The position numbers and the translations under genes were made by a program. Below, one piece after another: positions 26,433 through 35,227 of a stretch of DNA of 64,000 nt (position 1 is its first letter; each line of letters begins with the position of its first letter). The notes beneath the pieces were generated by a model. It did no database searches. It worked only from the letters and a program-made list of their open reading frames with translations, and had not been told where the DNA came from. This DNA comes from Leptolinea sp. HRD-7. GTDB lineage: Bacteria; Chloroflexota; Anaerolineae; Anaerolineales; Anaerolineaceae. The DNA is taken from assembly GCA_024363285.1 (NCBI GenBank), contig AP024710.1:2822001-2886000 (forward strand), in the 5' to 3' direction.

Positions 26433-28367
26433 TTATGCTTCAACAATGGCCGCGGAAGATACACGGGATTTGATGGATTCTTTCCAACCGTCTTTTGTTT
26501 TCAAGTCCAGACCTTTTGCGATAGCGGAAAGCAACTCCACAGTGCTTAAAACTCCGGCCGGGCGGTTCAAAGCTTTTTCCGTTTTTTGAACGCGGCCATC
26601 AAGGTTGATATAGTGACCTGAAATCTCAGCCCACATTTCCACTGGAATGACAACATCGGCACGCGCAGTCAACTTGCTATGATAGGAAGCCGCTACAGCC
26701 AGGAATGGAGCACCTTCAAGATTCTTCAAAAGACGCTCAGAGGGCTCGTCGTCGCCGATGGCAACAAAGAATGCCCCATGTTTTTCGGTTTCGAAGGGTT
26801 TATCAAGTTTTAGGAGTGAGGCAGTCAGACTGTTGGCTTTACCTTTGGTGTTAATAATTACCGCGTTCTTAATAACTTTAGCAAGGTCAACCAAAGCAGC
26901 GACCGCGGTTTTACCGTCTTTAGCCGTCATATCTTTTGCATAGACAAAAACTGGGTTTTCGGCAGATAACAAAAGCTCGGCAGCAGTGTTAAAATCTTCC
27001 GCTTTCGCCCCAAAGGTATCCACAACATGTTCTTTGTTGACCGTTGCTTTTAGCGTCTTAAGTACATCGGCATATCCACCTTTTGTAGCCTTGATCCTGA
27101 CATCAGCAAAAGGATCAAAACCGTTATCAGATGGGTCAATAACAATTAACTTTGTACCTTTTGGAAGGTTACGTTTGACAAAGAATCCTAAAACCTGGTG
27201 GTTGTGTGCCAGATCAGCTCCAGCTACTACAACAAGATCAGCGGATTTCAAACTTTCGATAGTTCCCTCAAAGGGTTTTTTCGTCTCATCCGCGAACGCA
27301 GCAGTAGCAGAAGTTGGCCAACCTTCCTCAATGGAAGTCACCATGGAACTCTTTAACCCATCTGAGAATACCTGGTCAAAAAGGGATAGCGCCTCAATCG
27401 GGAGCCGAGTAGAGGCTAGAGCAGCAACGCCGCCGTCATTTTTTCCGGCTAATGGCTTAAAGGATTTAATGATGGTATCAACAGCTTCTTCGAGTGTCGC
27501 AGCTTTTAATCCACCATTTTTTCGAACCATGGGTGTTAGTATACGTTCGCGTTTATCTTCAAGAGGGAGAAAGCGGCCAGTTTCACATAACACACCACCG
27601 CTTACACCTTCGCCCCAACGACCTTCAACGCGTACCAGCTGATTGTCTTTGACGGCTACGTCAATAGAACAACCCACTGAACAACCGATGCAAACAGAGG
27701 GGATTTTTGTTATGTTTGCATCTTTTCCACGATAGGCGGATTGACGGTCGATTAAAGCCCCGGTGGGACAGATCTGTAAACAGGTTCCACAGGAAACGCA
27801 GGAAGATTCACCCAGAGGAACGCCATAATCTGCGACAAGGTAACTCTTGGCGCCGCGTTCTTCAAAACCCCAGGTAAAATTCCCCACCAATTCGCCACAA
27901 GCGCGGACACAACGGCGGCAGAGGATACAACGATTGTTATCGAGAATAAAATAAGGGCCTGATGCATCAACACCGAAAGTGGAAAAATTCGGAGAAAGAG
28001 GCCAATTTGCCATACCTTCCGCGTATGCAGCGTTTTGCAGTTCGCAATCACCGCCGGTTTCTTGACAGAACGGGCAGAAATGATTGCGCTCGCTGAAAAG
28101 CAATGTCAAAACGAACTTTCGAGCTTCTTTTACGCGATCCGTAGCTGTTTTTACAACCATCTTATCGCTGGCAGGCAGCGTGCAAGACGGCTGTAATGTT
28201 CTGGCTCCTTCTACCTCCACCAGGCATAAACGGCAACCTCCATATGGGGTTAATTCCTGGTGATCACAGAGAGTCGGGATATCGATTCCTGCCTGCTTCG
28301 CTGCCTGAAGAACCGTTGTCCCTTCTTTTACTTCAATGTTCTTGCCGTCAATGGTAATGTTGACCAT
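26433..28367 (-). CDS. HoxU/NuoG-like Fe-S subunit with truncated molybdopterin-type domain
   Basis: 644 residues, far longer than simple HoxU (about 240). Clusters in order: [2Fe-2S] C34, C45, C48, C62; His-ligated [4Fe-4S] H96 with C98, C101, C108; two ferredoxin [4Fe-4S] sets C147/150/153/157 and C190/193/196/200; and a further [4Fe-4S] C226/229/233/261 heading a molybdopterin-oxidoreductase-like domain (about 220-600) as in NuoG, where no cofactor is usually bound. It should link HoxY to the flavin subunits. Similar long NuoG-like subunits occur in HydABC-type bifurcating enzymes, which makes this the likely hub for both diaphorase modules. Confidence 0.93.
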   Translation of the reverse strand: MVNITIDGKNIEVKEGTTVLQAAKQAGIDIPTLCDHQELTPYGGCRLCLVEVEGARTLQPSCTLPASDKMVVKTATDRVKEARKFVLTLLFSERNHFCPFCQETGGDCELQNAAYAEGMANWPLSPNFSTFGVDASGPYFILDNNRCILCRRCVRACGELVGNFTWGFEERGAKSYLVADYGVPLGESSCVSCGTCLQICPTGALIDRQSAYRGKDANITKIPSVCIGCSVGCSIDVAVKDNQLVRVEGRWGEGVSGGVLCETGRFLPLEDKRERILTPMVRKNGGLKAATLEEAVDTIIKSFKPLAGKNDGGVAALASTRLPIEALSLFDQVFSDGLKSSMVTSIEEGWPTSATAAFADETKKPFEGTIESLKSADLVVVAGADLAHNHQVLGFFVKRNLPKGTKLIVIDPSDNGFDPFADVRIKATKGGYADVLKTLKATVNKEHVVDTFGAKAEDFNTAAELLLSAENPVFVYAKDMTAKDGKTAVAALVDLAKVIKNAVIINTKGKANSLTASLLKLDKPFETEKHGAFFVAIGDDEPSERLLKNLEGAPFLAVAASYHSKLTARADVVIPVEMWAEISGHYINLDGRVQKTEKALNRPAGVLSTVELLSAIAKGLDLKTKDGWKESIKSRVSSAAIVEA

Positions 28368-28397
28368 AAGAAAACCTCTCTTTTTCGAGATTACTGT

Positions 28398-30041
28398 TTA
28401 TGCGTGGATCTTATGCCCACTCATAGCGCAGATTCCTGAGGGGCATACTTTAAGACGAATATGAGCTTCGACTTCTGCTCTGAAATATTTCAACACATCC
28501 TTAATTGGGGTACCTGATGTTTGCCCTAGACCACAGTTTGACAACTGATATAAATTATCACTGATTGACTCCAGATCATCCAGGTCACTCAGAGTACCGA
28601 TACCTTCCGAGATTTGATCAAGGATTTCGTAAGCCCTTTGGTTTCCAATCCGGCACGGTGTACATTTACCGCAGCTTTCTACACGGAAGAAATTCATGAG
28701 TACTTTTGCCAGATCGACAACGCAGGTGTTCTCATCACAGATGAGTAAAGCACCTGATCCCAGGGCCACACCGGCTTTATTGTATGAATCGAAATCCATC
28801 GGGGTATCTTGCAGGCTTGCAGGAATTATGGAACCACTGGAACCGCCCGTTTGGGCCAGTTTGAAATTAGCTCCGTTTTTCATTCCCTTGGCGTAAATGG
28901 AAATGACTTCTCTCAAGGTTATTCCCATTGGAACTTCAATTAAGCCGGTGATATTAACATTACCCAGAATGGTATAGACTTTTGTGCCCGGGCTGCCTGG
29001 TGTGCCAATGGATTTGAACCATGCCGGACCTTCACGAAGGATAGCCGGAATATTTGCCAGGGTTTCAACATTATTAATTAATGTTGGCCTGTTCCACAGA
29101 CCGTTGGTCGTGGGGTAAGGCGGCCTTGGACGAGGTTCTCCCCGGTTTCCTTCGATTGATTCAAGCAGAGCTGTTTCCTCTCCGCAGATATATGCTCCAG
29201 CGCCAGAATGTAGATGAAGTTCGAAGGAAAAATCCGAGTTAAATATGTTTTTTCCCAGGAAACCCATCTCTTTTGCCGCTAAAATAGCCGCTTCTAAGCG
29301 CTGTCGAGCAAGAGCATATTCTCCACGAATATAGATATATCCTTCTGAAGCTCCAACCGCATAACCGGCGATGGTCATCGCTTCCAGAATTAAGAAAGGA
29401 TCGCCTTCCAGAATCAAACGATCTTTGAAAGTACCCGGTTCACTTTCATCAGCATTGCAAACCACATATTTCTGGTCGCTTTTGGCTCCGGCCACAAATT
29501 TCCATTTCAATCCAGTCGGAAATCCGGCGCCGCCTCGTCCTCGAAGCCCGGAATGGGTCACACTGTCAATCACATCTTGGGGTTTCATCTCAGATATGAC
29601 TTTTCCAAGGGCTTCAAAACCATCATGGATAATGTATTCTTCAATATTGTTCGGATCGATTAATCCAGCACGTTGTAAAACGATCCGGTTTTCGGCTGGC
29701 AAAGTACCCTTTCGGGCATTTAACCACGCGATTTTTCCGGATAATTCACGGCTGGAAGCCAGTAAGTCACTGGCAATCCGACCTTTGTAAAGGTGCTCTT
29801 CAACAAGAATTGGAACATCCTGTTCATTGACCGGTCCATAGATCGCAGCTTCAGGGTAGACAATGACCAGGGGTAGGGCGTCGTGACGTCCTAAATCACC
29901 GACCATTGTGAGGGAGACTTCATCAGCTATCCCTCGAAGATTCAATTCCTGCTGAATTCTTTCAAATACTTGCCGGGCTCCCCGTTCCATTGAGAGCGGG
30001 TCGCTGGAAACCAATACCATTGAACGGTAGGCTTTCATCAT
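28398..30041 (-). CDS. HoxF/NuoF-like NADH-binding flavoprotein with Cys-less N-terminal domain
   Basis: 547 residues. Core FMN and NADH sites are intact: GRGGAGFPTGLKW, CNADESEPGTFKDR and GAGAYICGEETALLESIEG. The [4Fe-4S] ligands are ESCGKCTPCR and the later SNCGLG. It ends soon after this cluster (ICAMSGHKIHA) with no C-terminal ferredoxin domain. The N-terminal 90 residues align in sequence with the thioredoxin-like domain of the HydB-like paralogue upstream but have lost its cysteines (VSSDPLSMERGA versus VCVDPECLEKGA). It should be the ordinary NAD(H) site of the Hox complex. It is 6 bases after hoxE. Confidence 0.93.
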   Translation of the reverse strand: MMKAYRSMVLVSSDPLSMERGARQVFERIQQELNLRGIADEVSLTMVGDLGRHDALPLVIVYPEAAIYGPVNEQDVPILVEEHLYKGRIASDLLASSRELSGKIAWLNARKGTLPAENRIVLQRAGLIDPNNIEEYIIHDGFEALGKVISEMKPQDVIDSVTHSGLRGRGGAGFPTGLKWKFVAGAKSDQKYVVCNADESEPGTFKDRLILEGDPFLILEAMTIAGYAVGASEGYIYIRGEYALARQRLEAAILAAKEMGFLGKNIFNSDFSFELHLHSGAGAYICGEETALLESIEGNRGEPRPRPPYPTTNGLWNRPTLINNVETLANIPAILREGPAWFKSIGTPGSPGTKVYTILGNVNITGLIEVPMGITLREVISIYAKGMKNGANFKLAQTGGSSGSIIPASLQDTPMDFDSYNKAGVALGSGALLICDENTCVVDLAKVLMNFFRVESCGKCTPCRIGNQRAYEILDQISEGIGTLSDLDDLESISDNLYQLSNCGLGQTSGTPIKDVLKYFRAEVEAHIRLKVCPSGICAMSGHKIHA

Positions 30042-30047
30042 TCGCTC

Positions 30048-30536
30048 CTATTCGTATCGGGCCAGAATGGATTTCAATTCACCGGGTTGAACGTTGCCAA
30101 AAATATCATCATCAATGGTCAACACGGGGCCAACACCGCACACTCCCAGGCAGGAAGTTGTCAGGAGGGTCCATTTTCCATCGGGGCTTGTCTCACCGTT
30201 TTTTAAATTGACCAATTCCTGAAGTTCTTCCCAGACCTCTCTCCCTCCGGCAACATGGCATGGAGCACTTTCGCAAAACTGGATCACATGCCTGCCACGG
30301 GGTTTAGTTGAAAGCATCCGGTAAAAACTGGCAACAGAATACAACTGGCTTTTCGGGGCTTTCAATAAATTACTCACTTCGTCCAACGCTTCGGGAGGAA
30401 TATACCCGAGACGGCGGTTGATCTCATTAAGTATCGGGATCATCTCATCGCGTTTGGCGCCAAAGGCATTTACTGCGGCCTCTGCTGCTGCTATGACTGG
30501 ATTTGTCACATCTTTTTGTTTGGTGTTTTCGACCAT
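30048..30536 (-). CDS. HoxE/NuoE-like [2Fe-2S] subunit
   Basis: 162 residues from ATG 30534-30536, chosen because GGAGGAATA lies directly upstream; the longer frame upstream is unlike the family. Thioredoxin-like [2Fe-2S] ligands are FCESAPCHVAGG (C-x4-C) and TSCLGVCGVGP (C-x3-C), all present. It pairs with the NuoF-type subunit encoded 6 bases downstream and completes the gene order hoxE-F-U-Y-H. A second NuoE-like gene lies 3 kb upstream at 33396. Confidence 0.93.
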   Translation of the reverse strand: MVENTKQKDVTNPVIAAAEAAVNAFGAKRDEMIPILNEINRRLGYIPPEALDEVSNLLKAPKSQLYSVASFYRMLSTKPRGRHVIQFCESAPCHVAGGREVWEELQELVNLKNGETSPDGKWTLLTTSCLGVCGVGPVLTIDDDIFGNVQPGELKSILARYE

Positions 30537-30628
30537 TATTCCTCCATAGTGTAGGAACGATGCGGACAGCATAGAAAGCTTTGATTGATACGAAAGTCCC
30601 AGCAAGTATTGAGTTGTAAGAAATTCTG

Positions 30629-32410
30629 CTACTTCACCTCCACAGCATTGAAATTACAAACCTGAGCGCAAATACCACAACGGATGCATATGTTGGGATC
30701 GATCACATGCGCCTGGCGGCGTTCACCGGTGATCGCATTGACCGGGCAATTGCGGGCGCAAACTGTACAACCTGTACAGACATCAGGTGTGATGGAATAT
30801 TGAATCAGCGCTTTACAGACTCTCGACGGACAACGTTTTTCATAAATATGAGCTTCATATTCATGACGGAAGTGTTTCAGTGTGCTGATAACTGGATTTG
30901 GAGCACCCTGACCAAGCCCGCATAATGAGGTTGATGTTATTTCTTTGCAAAGGTACTCTAAGGTTTCGATATCTCCGTCTTTTCCTTTGCCATTACAGAT
31001 ATTCTCAAGAATTTCGAGAATACGCCGGGTACCCACACGGCAGGGTGTGCATTTACCGCAAGATTCATCTTGAGTGAAATCCATGAAGTACCGGGCGATA
31101 TCGACCATGCAGCTTTCTTCATCAAGCACGATCAGACCGCCAGAACCCATCATAGCGCCTGCGGAAATCAAAGATTCGTAGTCAACGGGTAAATCAAGGA
31201 ATTTTGCCGGAAGACAGCCGCCCATAGGGCCGCCGATCTGCGCGGCTTTGAAACCTTTGTCATCTTTGATACCACCGCCAACTTCGTAAACCAATTCACG
31301 CAGGGTAATGCCAAGGGGAACTTCAACCAATCCCGGTTTCTTCAGGTCGCCAGCCAGGGCAAAGGTTTTGGTTCCTTTGCTCTTTTCAGTTCCAAGGCTT
31401 GAATACCATTCGGCACCTTTCAGAATAATTTGGGGGACGTTAGCATACGATTCTACGTTATTGATGTTGGTCGGTTTGGCAAATAAACCTTTCACTGCCG
31501 GGAAGGGAGGACGCGGGCGGGGTTCACCACGTTTTCCTTCAATTGACGCCATCAAGGCTGTCTCTTCACCGCAGACAAACGCTCCGGCACCCATGCGGAC
31601 TTCCAGATCAAAGTCAAAACCGGTGCCGAGAATGTTTTTTCCAAGCAATCCCAATCCGCGAGCCTGTTCAATGGCAATATTAAGGGTTCGTACAGCAACA
31701 GGGTATTCCGCACGGCAATAGATATATCCCTGATTTGAACCTATTGTGTAGCCGGCGATAATCATGCCTTCTAAAACCGCGTGTGGATCACCTTCCAGAA
31801 CACGGCGATTCATAAAAGCTCCGGGATCTCCTTCGTCGGCATTGCAAACGACATATTTCGGAGTCTCTGCACTGGCACGGGCAAAACTCCATTTCTTTCC
31901 TGTAGGAAAGCCAGCACCTCCACGGCCGCGTTCTCCGGATCGTAACATCTCATCAATCACCTGATCTGGCGTCATTGATGTGAGGACTTTGGCTACCGCC
32001 TGATAGCCATCTTCGGCAATGTAATCCTCAATATTTTCCGGATCAATCACACCGCAGTTCTTTAAAACCACCCGGAGTTCTTTGGGTGTTGGAGCGGAAA
32101 GCTCTTCATCAGAAGCTTTCTCCAGGTTAATGATAAATTTCTGGGCTACACGACCTTTTAGAAAGTGCTCCTGAACCAAAAATGGCACATCATCGACGGA
32201 AAGATTGCCATAGTGAACACCTTCCGGATAAACCATGATTTCTGGCCCAAAACTACAACCACCTATCCGGGATGTTTCAAGAACTTGTACTTCATCAATT
32301 AATCCCTGGGCGACCAATTCATCTTGAATGGCGTCCATAACCTCATGAGCGCCTTTTTCCAGGCATTCCGGGTCAACACATACTAAGACATGCGAACGAA
32401 AATACTTCAT
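30629..32410 (-). CDS. HydB/HndC-like NADH-binding flavoprotein with C-terminal 2x[4Fe-4S] domain
   Basis: 593 residues. Domains: thioredoxin-like N-terminus (1-95; Cys at 11, 16 and 52), FMN/NADH core (GERGRGGAGFPTGKKW, CNADEGDPGAFMNR, GAGAFVCGEETALMA), the [4Fe-4S] site ESCGKCTPCRVG, and a C-terminal ferredoxin domain with two cluster motifs (CTGCTVCARNC and CIRCGICAQVC). The D-P-G-A-F-M variant and the ferredoxin tail are typical of HydB/HndC of electron-bifurcating hydrogenases, unlike the HoxF-like paralogue. No [FeFe] catalytic subunit follows it; hoxE does. It could therefore plug into the NiFe enzyme. Confidence 0.93.
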   Translation of the reverse strand: MKYFRSHVLVCVDPECLEKGAHEVMDAIQDELVAQGLIDEVQVLETSRIGGCSFGPEIMVYPEGVHYGNLSVDDVPFLVQEHFLKGRVAQKFIINLEKASDEELSAPTPKELRVVLKNCGVIDPENIEDYIAEDGYQAVAKVLTSMTPDQVIDEMLRSGERGRGGAGFPTGKKWSFARASAETPKYVVCNADEGDPGAFMNRRVLEGDPHAVLEGMIIAGYTIGSNQGYIYCRAEYPVAVRTLNIAIEQARGLGLLGKNILGTGFDFDLEVRMGAGAFVCGEETALMASIEGKRGEPRPRPPFPAVKGLFAKPTNINNVESYANVPQIILKGAEWYSSLGTEKSKGTKTFALAGDLKKPGLVEVPLGITLRELVYEVGGGIKDDKGFKAAQIGGPMGGCLPAKFLDLPVDYESLISAGAMMGSGGLIVLDEESCMVDIARYFMDFTQDESCGKCTPCRVGTRRILEILENICNGKGKDGDIETLEYLCKEITSTSLCGLGQGAPNPVISTLKHFRHEYEAHIYEKRCPSRVCKALIQYSITPDVCTGCTVCARNCPVNAITGERRQAHVIDPNICIRCGICAQVCNFNAVEVK

Positions 32411-32440
32411 TATGAAAACCTTCGATAAGAGAGTGAAAAG

Positions 32441-32812
32441 CTAGGCTTGAATTACATGATCCTGGAGGATTTTTCCCTCACCAACATGTTCTTTCATGAT
32501 ACGGCGGGCAACTTCCGGGGTTACTTTTCCATAAGAAACTTTCGGCTCGTTACCAATGGTTACCTGCATGATTGGTTCCTTTTCGCAGAGACCCAGACAG
32601 CCTGTCTGAGAGACAATGATGCCGCTGATATTTTCTTTCTCGATCATATCCAGTACGGCCTTCATCGTTTCACGGGCTCCGGCTGCAATTCCACACGTGC
32701 CCATGGCCACGGTTACCTGGGCTTTTCCTTCGGCAGCCTTCACTTTACGCTTTTCCAGTGCCTCTTCTCGAATTTTTTTCAGATCTTCCAGTGATTTAAT
32801 GGTTGTCATCAT
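32441..32812 (-). CDS. Thioredoxin-like [2Fe-2S] protein (HndB-like)
   Basis: 123 residues. The Cys are in VAMGTCGIAAGA (one) and TGCLGLCEKEP (C-x3-C), the layout of the small HndB-type or HydB-N-terminal thioredoxin-like ferredoxins, which in NADP-reducing and bifurcating [FeFe] hydrogenase operons are encoded between NuoE and NuoF. That is exactly its place here (NuoE, ATPase, this gene, HydB-like). Only three Cys are visible, so the cluster may use another ligand. Confidence 0.88.
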   Translation of the reverse strand: MMTTIKSLEDLKKIREEALEKRKVKAAEGKAQVTVAMGTCGIAAGARETMKAVLDMIEKENISGIIVSQTGCLGLCEKEPIMQVTIGNEPKVSYGKVTPEVARRIMKEHVGEGKILQDHVIQA

Positions 32813-32836
32813 CTCTCTCCTGATAACAGGGATGGT

Positions 32837-33385
32837 TCAGGCAGCAACCCGAACATTGTTAATGCCTGATTCGAAAAGATTCCTCAAAAAAGTAAGAACA
32901 ACAGGTTCGGTCAAAGACACCCCCTGCAATTCATTCTTAATACTACTATCATCCAGATAAAAAGTCTCTTGATCAACACGATACGTGAAGATGAAATGAA
33001 CAGAAGGATTGGCAATAAGTAAATTCAGGAATGTAGTCGCAAGGTCGCCTAAAGGCATTCGATCAATATGACTTCGTTGAAAATCAACTGTTACTTCGGT
33101 ACCTTCGCCCGCTTTCGAAGAAATCCGCAAGGATCCATTACACTGTTCAGCCGCTTCTTTTAGAAGCGGTAACCCTAAACCGACTTTTCGGGTGGTTCTC
33201 GATGTAATAAATGGATCGATCACTTTTTGGACCATTTCTTCAGACATTCCTTTGCCATCATCTGAGATTTTCATCTGGAGACGATCTGCTCTAGAATCTT
33301 CCACGATCTCTATGCGTATAGTTTTTGCACCCGCGGCTACACTATTTTCCGCGATATCCAACAGATGCAAGGCTAACTCACGCAT
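32837..33385 (-). CDS. GHKL-type ATPase domain protein of the hydrogenase operon
   Basis: 182 residues. A histidine-kinase-like ATP-binding domain covers residues 1-105: N box LLDIAENSVAAGA, G1 box ISDDGKGM, and G2 box KVGLGLPLL. There is no dimerisation/phospho-acceptor domain, so it is not a complete kinase; the last 75 residues are of unknown type. Such single-domain ATPases are commonly found between the NuoE and NuoF genes of HydABC-type operons. Role unknown; regulation or assembly is possible. Confidence 0.85.
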   Translation of the reverse strand: MRELALHLLDIAENSVAAGAKTIRIEIVEDSRADRLQMKISDDGKGMSEEMVQKVIDPFITSRTTRKVGLGLPLLKEAAEQCNGSLRISSKAGEGTEVTVDFQRSHIDRMPLGDLATTFLNLLIANPSVHFIFTYRVDQETFYLDDSSIKNELQGVSLTEPVVLTFLRNLFESGINNVRVAA

Positions 33386-33395
33386 TAGATTTTTA

Positions 33396-33911
33396 TTACT
33401 CCTGCACCGGATGAATATTCTTTATCAATTGAGGGAATTTATTTGGCCGAACACGACCATGAAGATCTTCGTCAACAACAACTACTGGAGCCTGACTGCA
33501 TGCGCCTACACAACGGCAGACCTCCAGTGTGATCTCGCCATCTTCAGTGGTTTGCCCGGGTTCAACACCCAGAACTTGTTTGGCTTTTTCGATGATCTGT
33601 GGAATTCCTCCCACATAACAGGCGGTTCCAAGGCAGAACTTGACAGTATGTTTTCCCCTGGGGCTTGTGGTGAAGAATGAATAGAAAGAGACAACCCCAT
33701 GTACCTGACTAACCGGCACACCTAATTGCTGCGCAACATATGCCTGCATCGGGCGGGAGATGAACCCGATCTTACCTTGAAGCTCGTTCAAGACAACCAT
33801 TGTGGCGCCATTCAAATGTTTATTTTTGTTTATGATTTCATCAATTACTTTTTTATTCTCGGGGATTGCTAATGGATCATTCGGTGGAATTGTGGGTTTT
33901 ATTTCTGCCAT
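33396..33911 (-). CDS. HydC/NuoE-like [2Fe-2S] subunit (second copy)
   Basis: 171 residues from ATG 33909-33911, where GGAG sits five bases upstream; the 36 codons before it look non-coding. [2Fe-2S] ligands are FCLGTACYVGG (C-x4-C) and CRCVGAC (C-x3-C). It resembles HydC/HndA. It is the first of four genes (NuoE, ATPase, HndB-like, HydB-like) that form a module normally ending in HydA. A 213-base non-coding leader with possible regulatory sites precedes it. Confidence 0.93.
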   Translation of the reverse strand: MAEIKPTIPPNDPLAIPENKKVIDEIINKNKHLNGATMVVLNELQGKIGFISRPMQAYVAQQLGVPVSQVHGVVSFYSFFTTSPRGKHTVKFCLGTACYVGGIPQIIEKAKQVLGVEPGQTTEDGEITLEVCRCVGACSQAPVVVVDEDLHGRVRPNKFPQLIKNIHPVQE

Positions 33912-34124
33912 ACCGGCTCCAAAAATATTAGAGTTCCCTGAAAGGGATCTATTATTACCAATACTCTCCAATTTATGTACTTTTAGTGTACACAACCTCT
34001 TTTCAGACAATAAGAACAAATGTCATTGAAATGTTGGAAAGTTGGTCATCAAAATTGTTTACAATCAGAGAAATATTTTTCACTGATTTTATTGATTTGA
34101 TTTTACCTCAACCTGTGATTTCTG
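33912..34124 (-). promoter_or_regulatory. Leader region of the second diaphorase module
   Basis: This 213-base AT-rich gap has no gene. It holds an inverted repeat TGTAC-n7-GTACA (33976-33992) overlapping the nonamer TTGTGTACA (minus strand; 33987-33995 on plus as TGTACACAA), which also occurs upstream of the first DRTGG gene, and a short palindrome ATTGTTTACAAT near 34054-34065. I see no near-consensus promoter. Confidence 0.4.
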
Positions 34125-34129
34125 TCACA
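34114..34129. promoter_or_regulatory. CRP/FNR-family-like palindrome
   Basis: TGTGATTTCTGTCACA fits TGTGA-n6-TCACA exactly, the consensus of CRP-type regulators. It overlaps the stop of the PHP gene and lies about 200 bases before the NuoE-like start. No CRP/FNR gene is in the window. Confidence 0.4.
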
Positions 34130-34910
34130 AATTTGGGTGACGAATTTGGAAATTTCTTTCATCAATTTTTAAAAATGCTTTTTTCAACTCAGCTATAGTT
34201 GGTTCTTCGAGGTCGAAGTAGTTTACCCCGAGGAATTCATCCAGCCGATGAACATCACCACTTTGGATGATCTGATATTTCGATAACTGAGAATATGTTT
34301 CTACTGCTTTTTGAATAGTGATATGCCTGGAAATTTCCATCACCGGGTTGTTTTCCAATTCTTCCGGGATCAGACCCAGGGTAGGCAGTAATCCAAACGC
34401 TTTTCGGTTGATATGAGCCGGTATCAGTATCCCGCCTAATGCCTTTACATGTTCGCAGGCGCTTTTTATGGATACTGAAGAGGATGTCAGTAAAAGACGT
34501 TCCTCTCGGTATAAGAAATCGCCTGTTTCGTCTACAACAAACTGCTCTCCAAATAAATCCGGGTTATTCTGAAAGGGGGGCAAAGAAACGTCGACAATTT
34601 TCTGAAGTGTCTGTATCTGTTCTAATGTATCGAATATGCATAACACATGGACTTCCTCCTGTGTCTGCAATTCCATACCCGGTAAGATATGTATCCCTGT
34701 GCCTTCGGCGGCTTTTATGACTGCGCTGATATTACCGGATGAATTATGGTCTGTGATAGCCAGTAAATTTATCCCGAGATCTAATGCTTCCTGGACAATC
34801 AGCGGGGGAATCATTTCAACTTCCGCGCAGGGTGAGAGCACGGTATGGACGTGCAATTCAGCGCGAAATTTTTTTAGCGGGCTCACGGATTCCGCAAACC
34901 CATCTCCCAA
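34125..34910 (-). CDS. PHP domain phosphoesterase-like protein
   Basis: 261 residues. PHP-fold metal site motifs are visible: ELHVHTVLSPCAEVEM (HxH near residue 19), LLAITDHNSSGN and later LIPAHINRKAFG and IIQSGDVHRL. PHP proteins hydrolyse phosphoesters with a trinuclear metal site. This type, about 240 residues, is often encoded with DRTGG proteins beside HydABC hydrogenase genes; its substrate is unknown. The start overlaps the end of the upstream DRTGG gene by 28 bases; an internal GTG start is possible. Confidence 0.82.
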   Translation of the reverse strand: MGDGFAESVSPLKKFRAELHVHTVLSPCAEVEMIPPLIVQEALDLGINLLAITDHNSSGNISAVIKAAEGTGIHILPGMELQTQEEVHVLCIFDTLEQIQTLQKIVDVSLPPFQNNPDLFGEQFVVDETGDFLYREERLLLTSSSVSIKSACEHVKALGGILIPAHINRKAFGLLPTLGLIPEELENNPVMEISRHITIQKAVETYSQLSKYQIIQSGDVHRLDEFLGVNYFDLEEPTIAELKKAFLKIDERNFQIRHPNL

Positions 34911-35227
34911 AGTTGACCAATCGTTGAAAACGTGGAATTCGATGTTGAAAGCAACGTTACACCTTCGTCATTTGCCTTCTGTATCGTATTCTCGTCCGGC
35001 ATTGCTCCTTCCGTGATGATCACGGCAGTTAATTCCAACAAAGCTGCAACAGCGACTATGTTTCCATGTGCCTGTAATGTAACCCATATACCCTGCTTGG
35101 GAGCGCCGGCCATGACGCAACTTAGTAGATCAGAACTATATCCAAATGTTGGTGTAACCGATGTGAAATCCCTGGGTTCAGTAAGGACCTTTAATTCCAA
35201 TTTATCGATGATCTGTTGAATATTCAT
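34883..35227 (-). CDS. DRTGG-domain-like protein (1)
   Basis: 114 residues. The sequence pattern (LSCVMAGAPKQGIWVTLQ, VAVAALLELTAVIITEGAMP, ANDEGVTLLSTSNSTFSTIG) is that of stand-alone DRTGG-like domains, a Rossmann-like nucleotide- or ligand-binding fold otherwise found in phosphotransacetylase N-termini. Function unknown. The start codon overlaps the preceding CBS-ATPase stop by 4 bases. A second protein of the type is encoded at 36241. Confidence 0.75.
   Translation of the reverse strand: MNIQQIIDKLELKVLTEPRDFTSVTPTFGYSSDLLSCVMAGAPKQGIWVTLQAHGNIVAVAALLELTAVIITEGAMPDENTIQKANDEGVTLLSTSNSTFSTIGQLWEMGLRNP

Noticed and set aside
26986..27642. Plus-strand frame of 218 codons opposite the HoxU/NuoG-like gene
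   Set aside because: Low-complexity Ser/Pro-rich translation with no start signal, fully covered by the real gene.
30629..32410. Reading this as the complex I NuoF subunit
   Set aside because: No nuo membrane subunits are in the window, and the C-terminal 2x[4Fe-4S] domain and HndB-like neighbour fit a hydrogenase module better.
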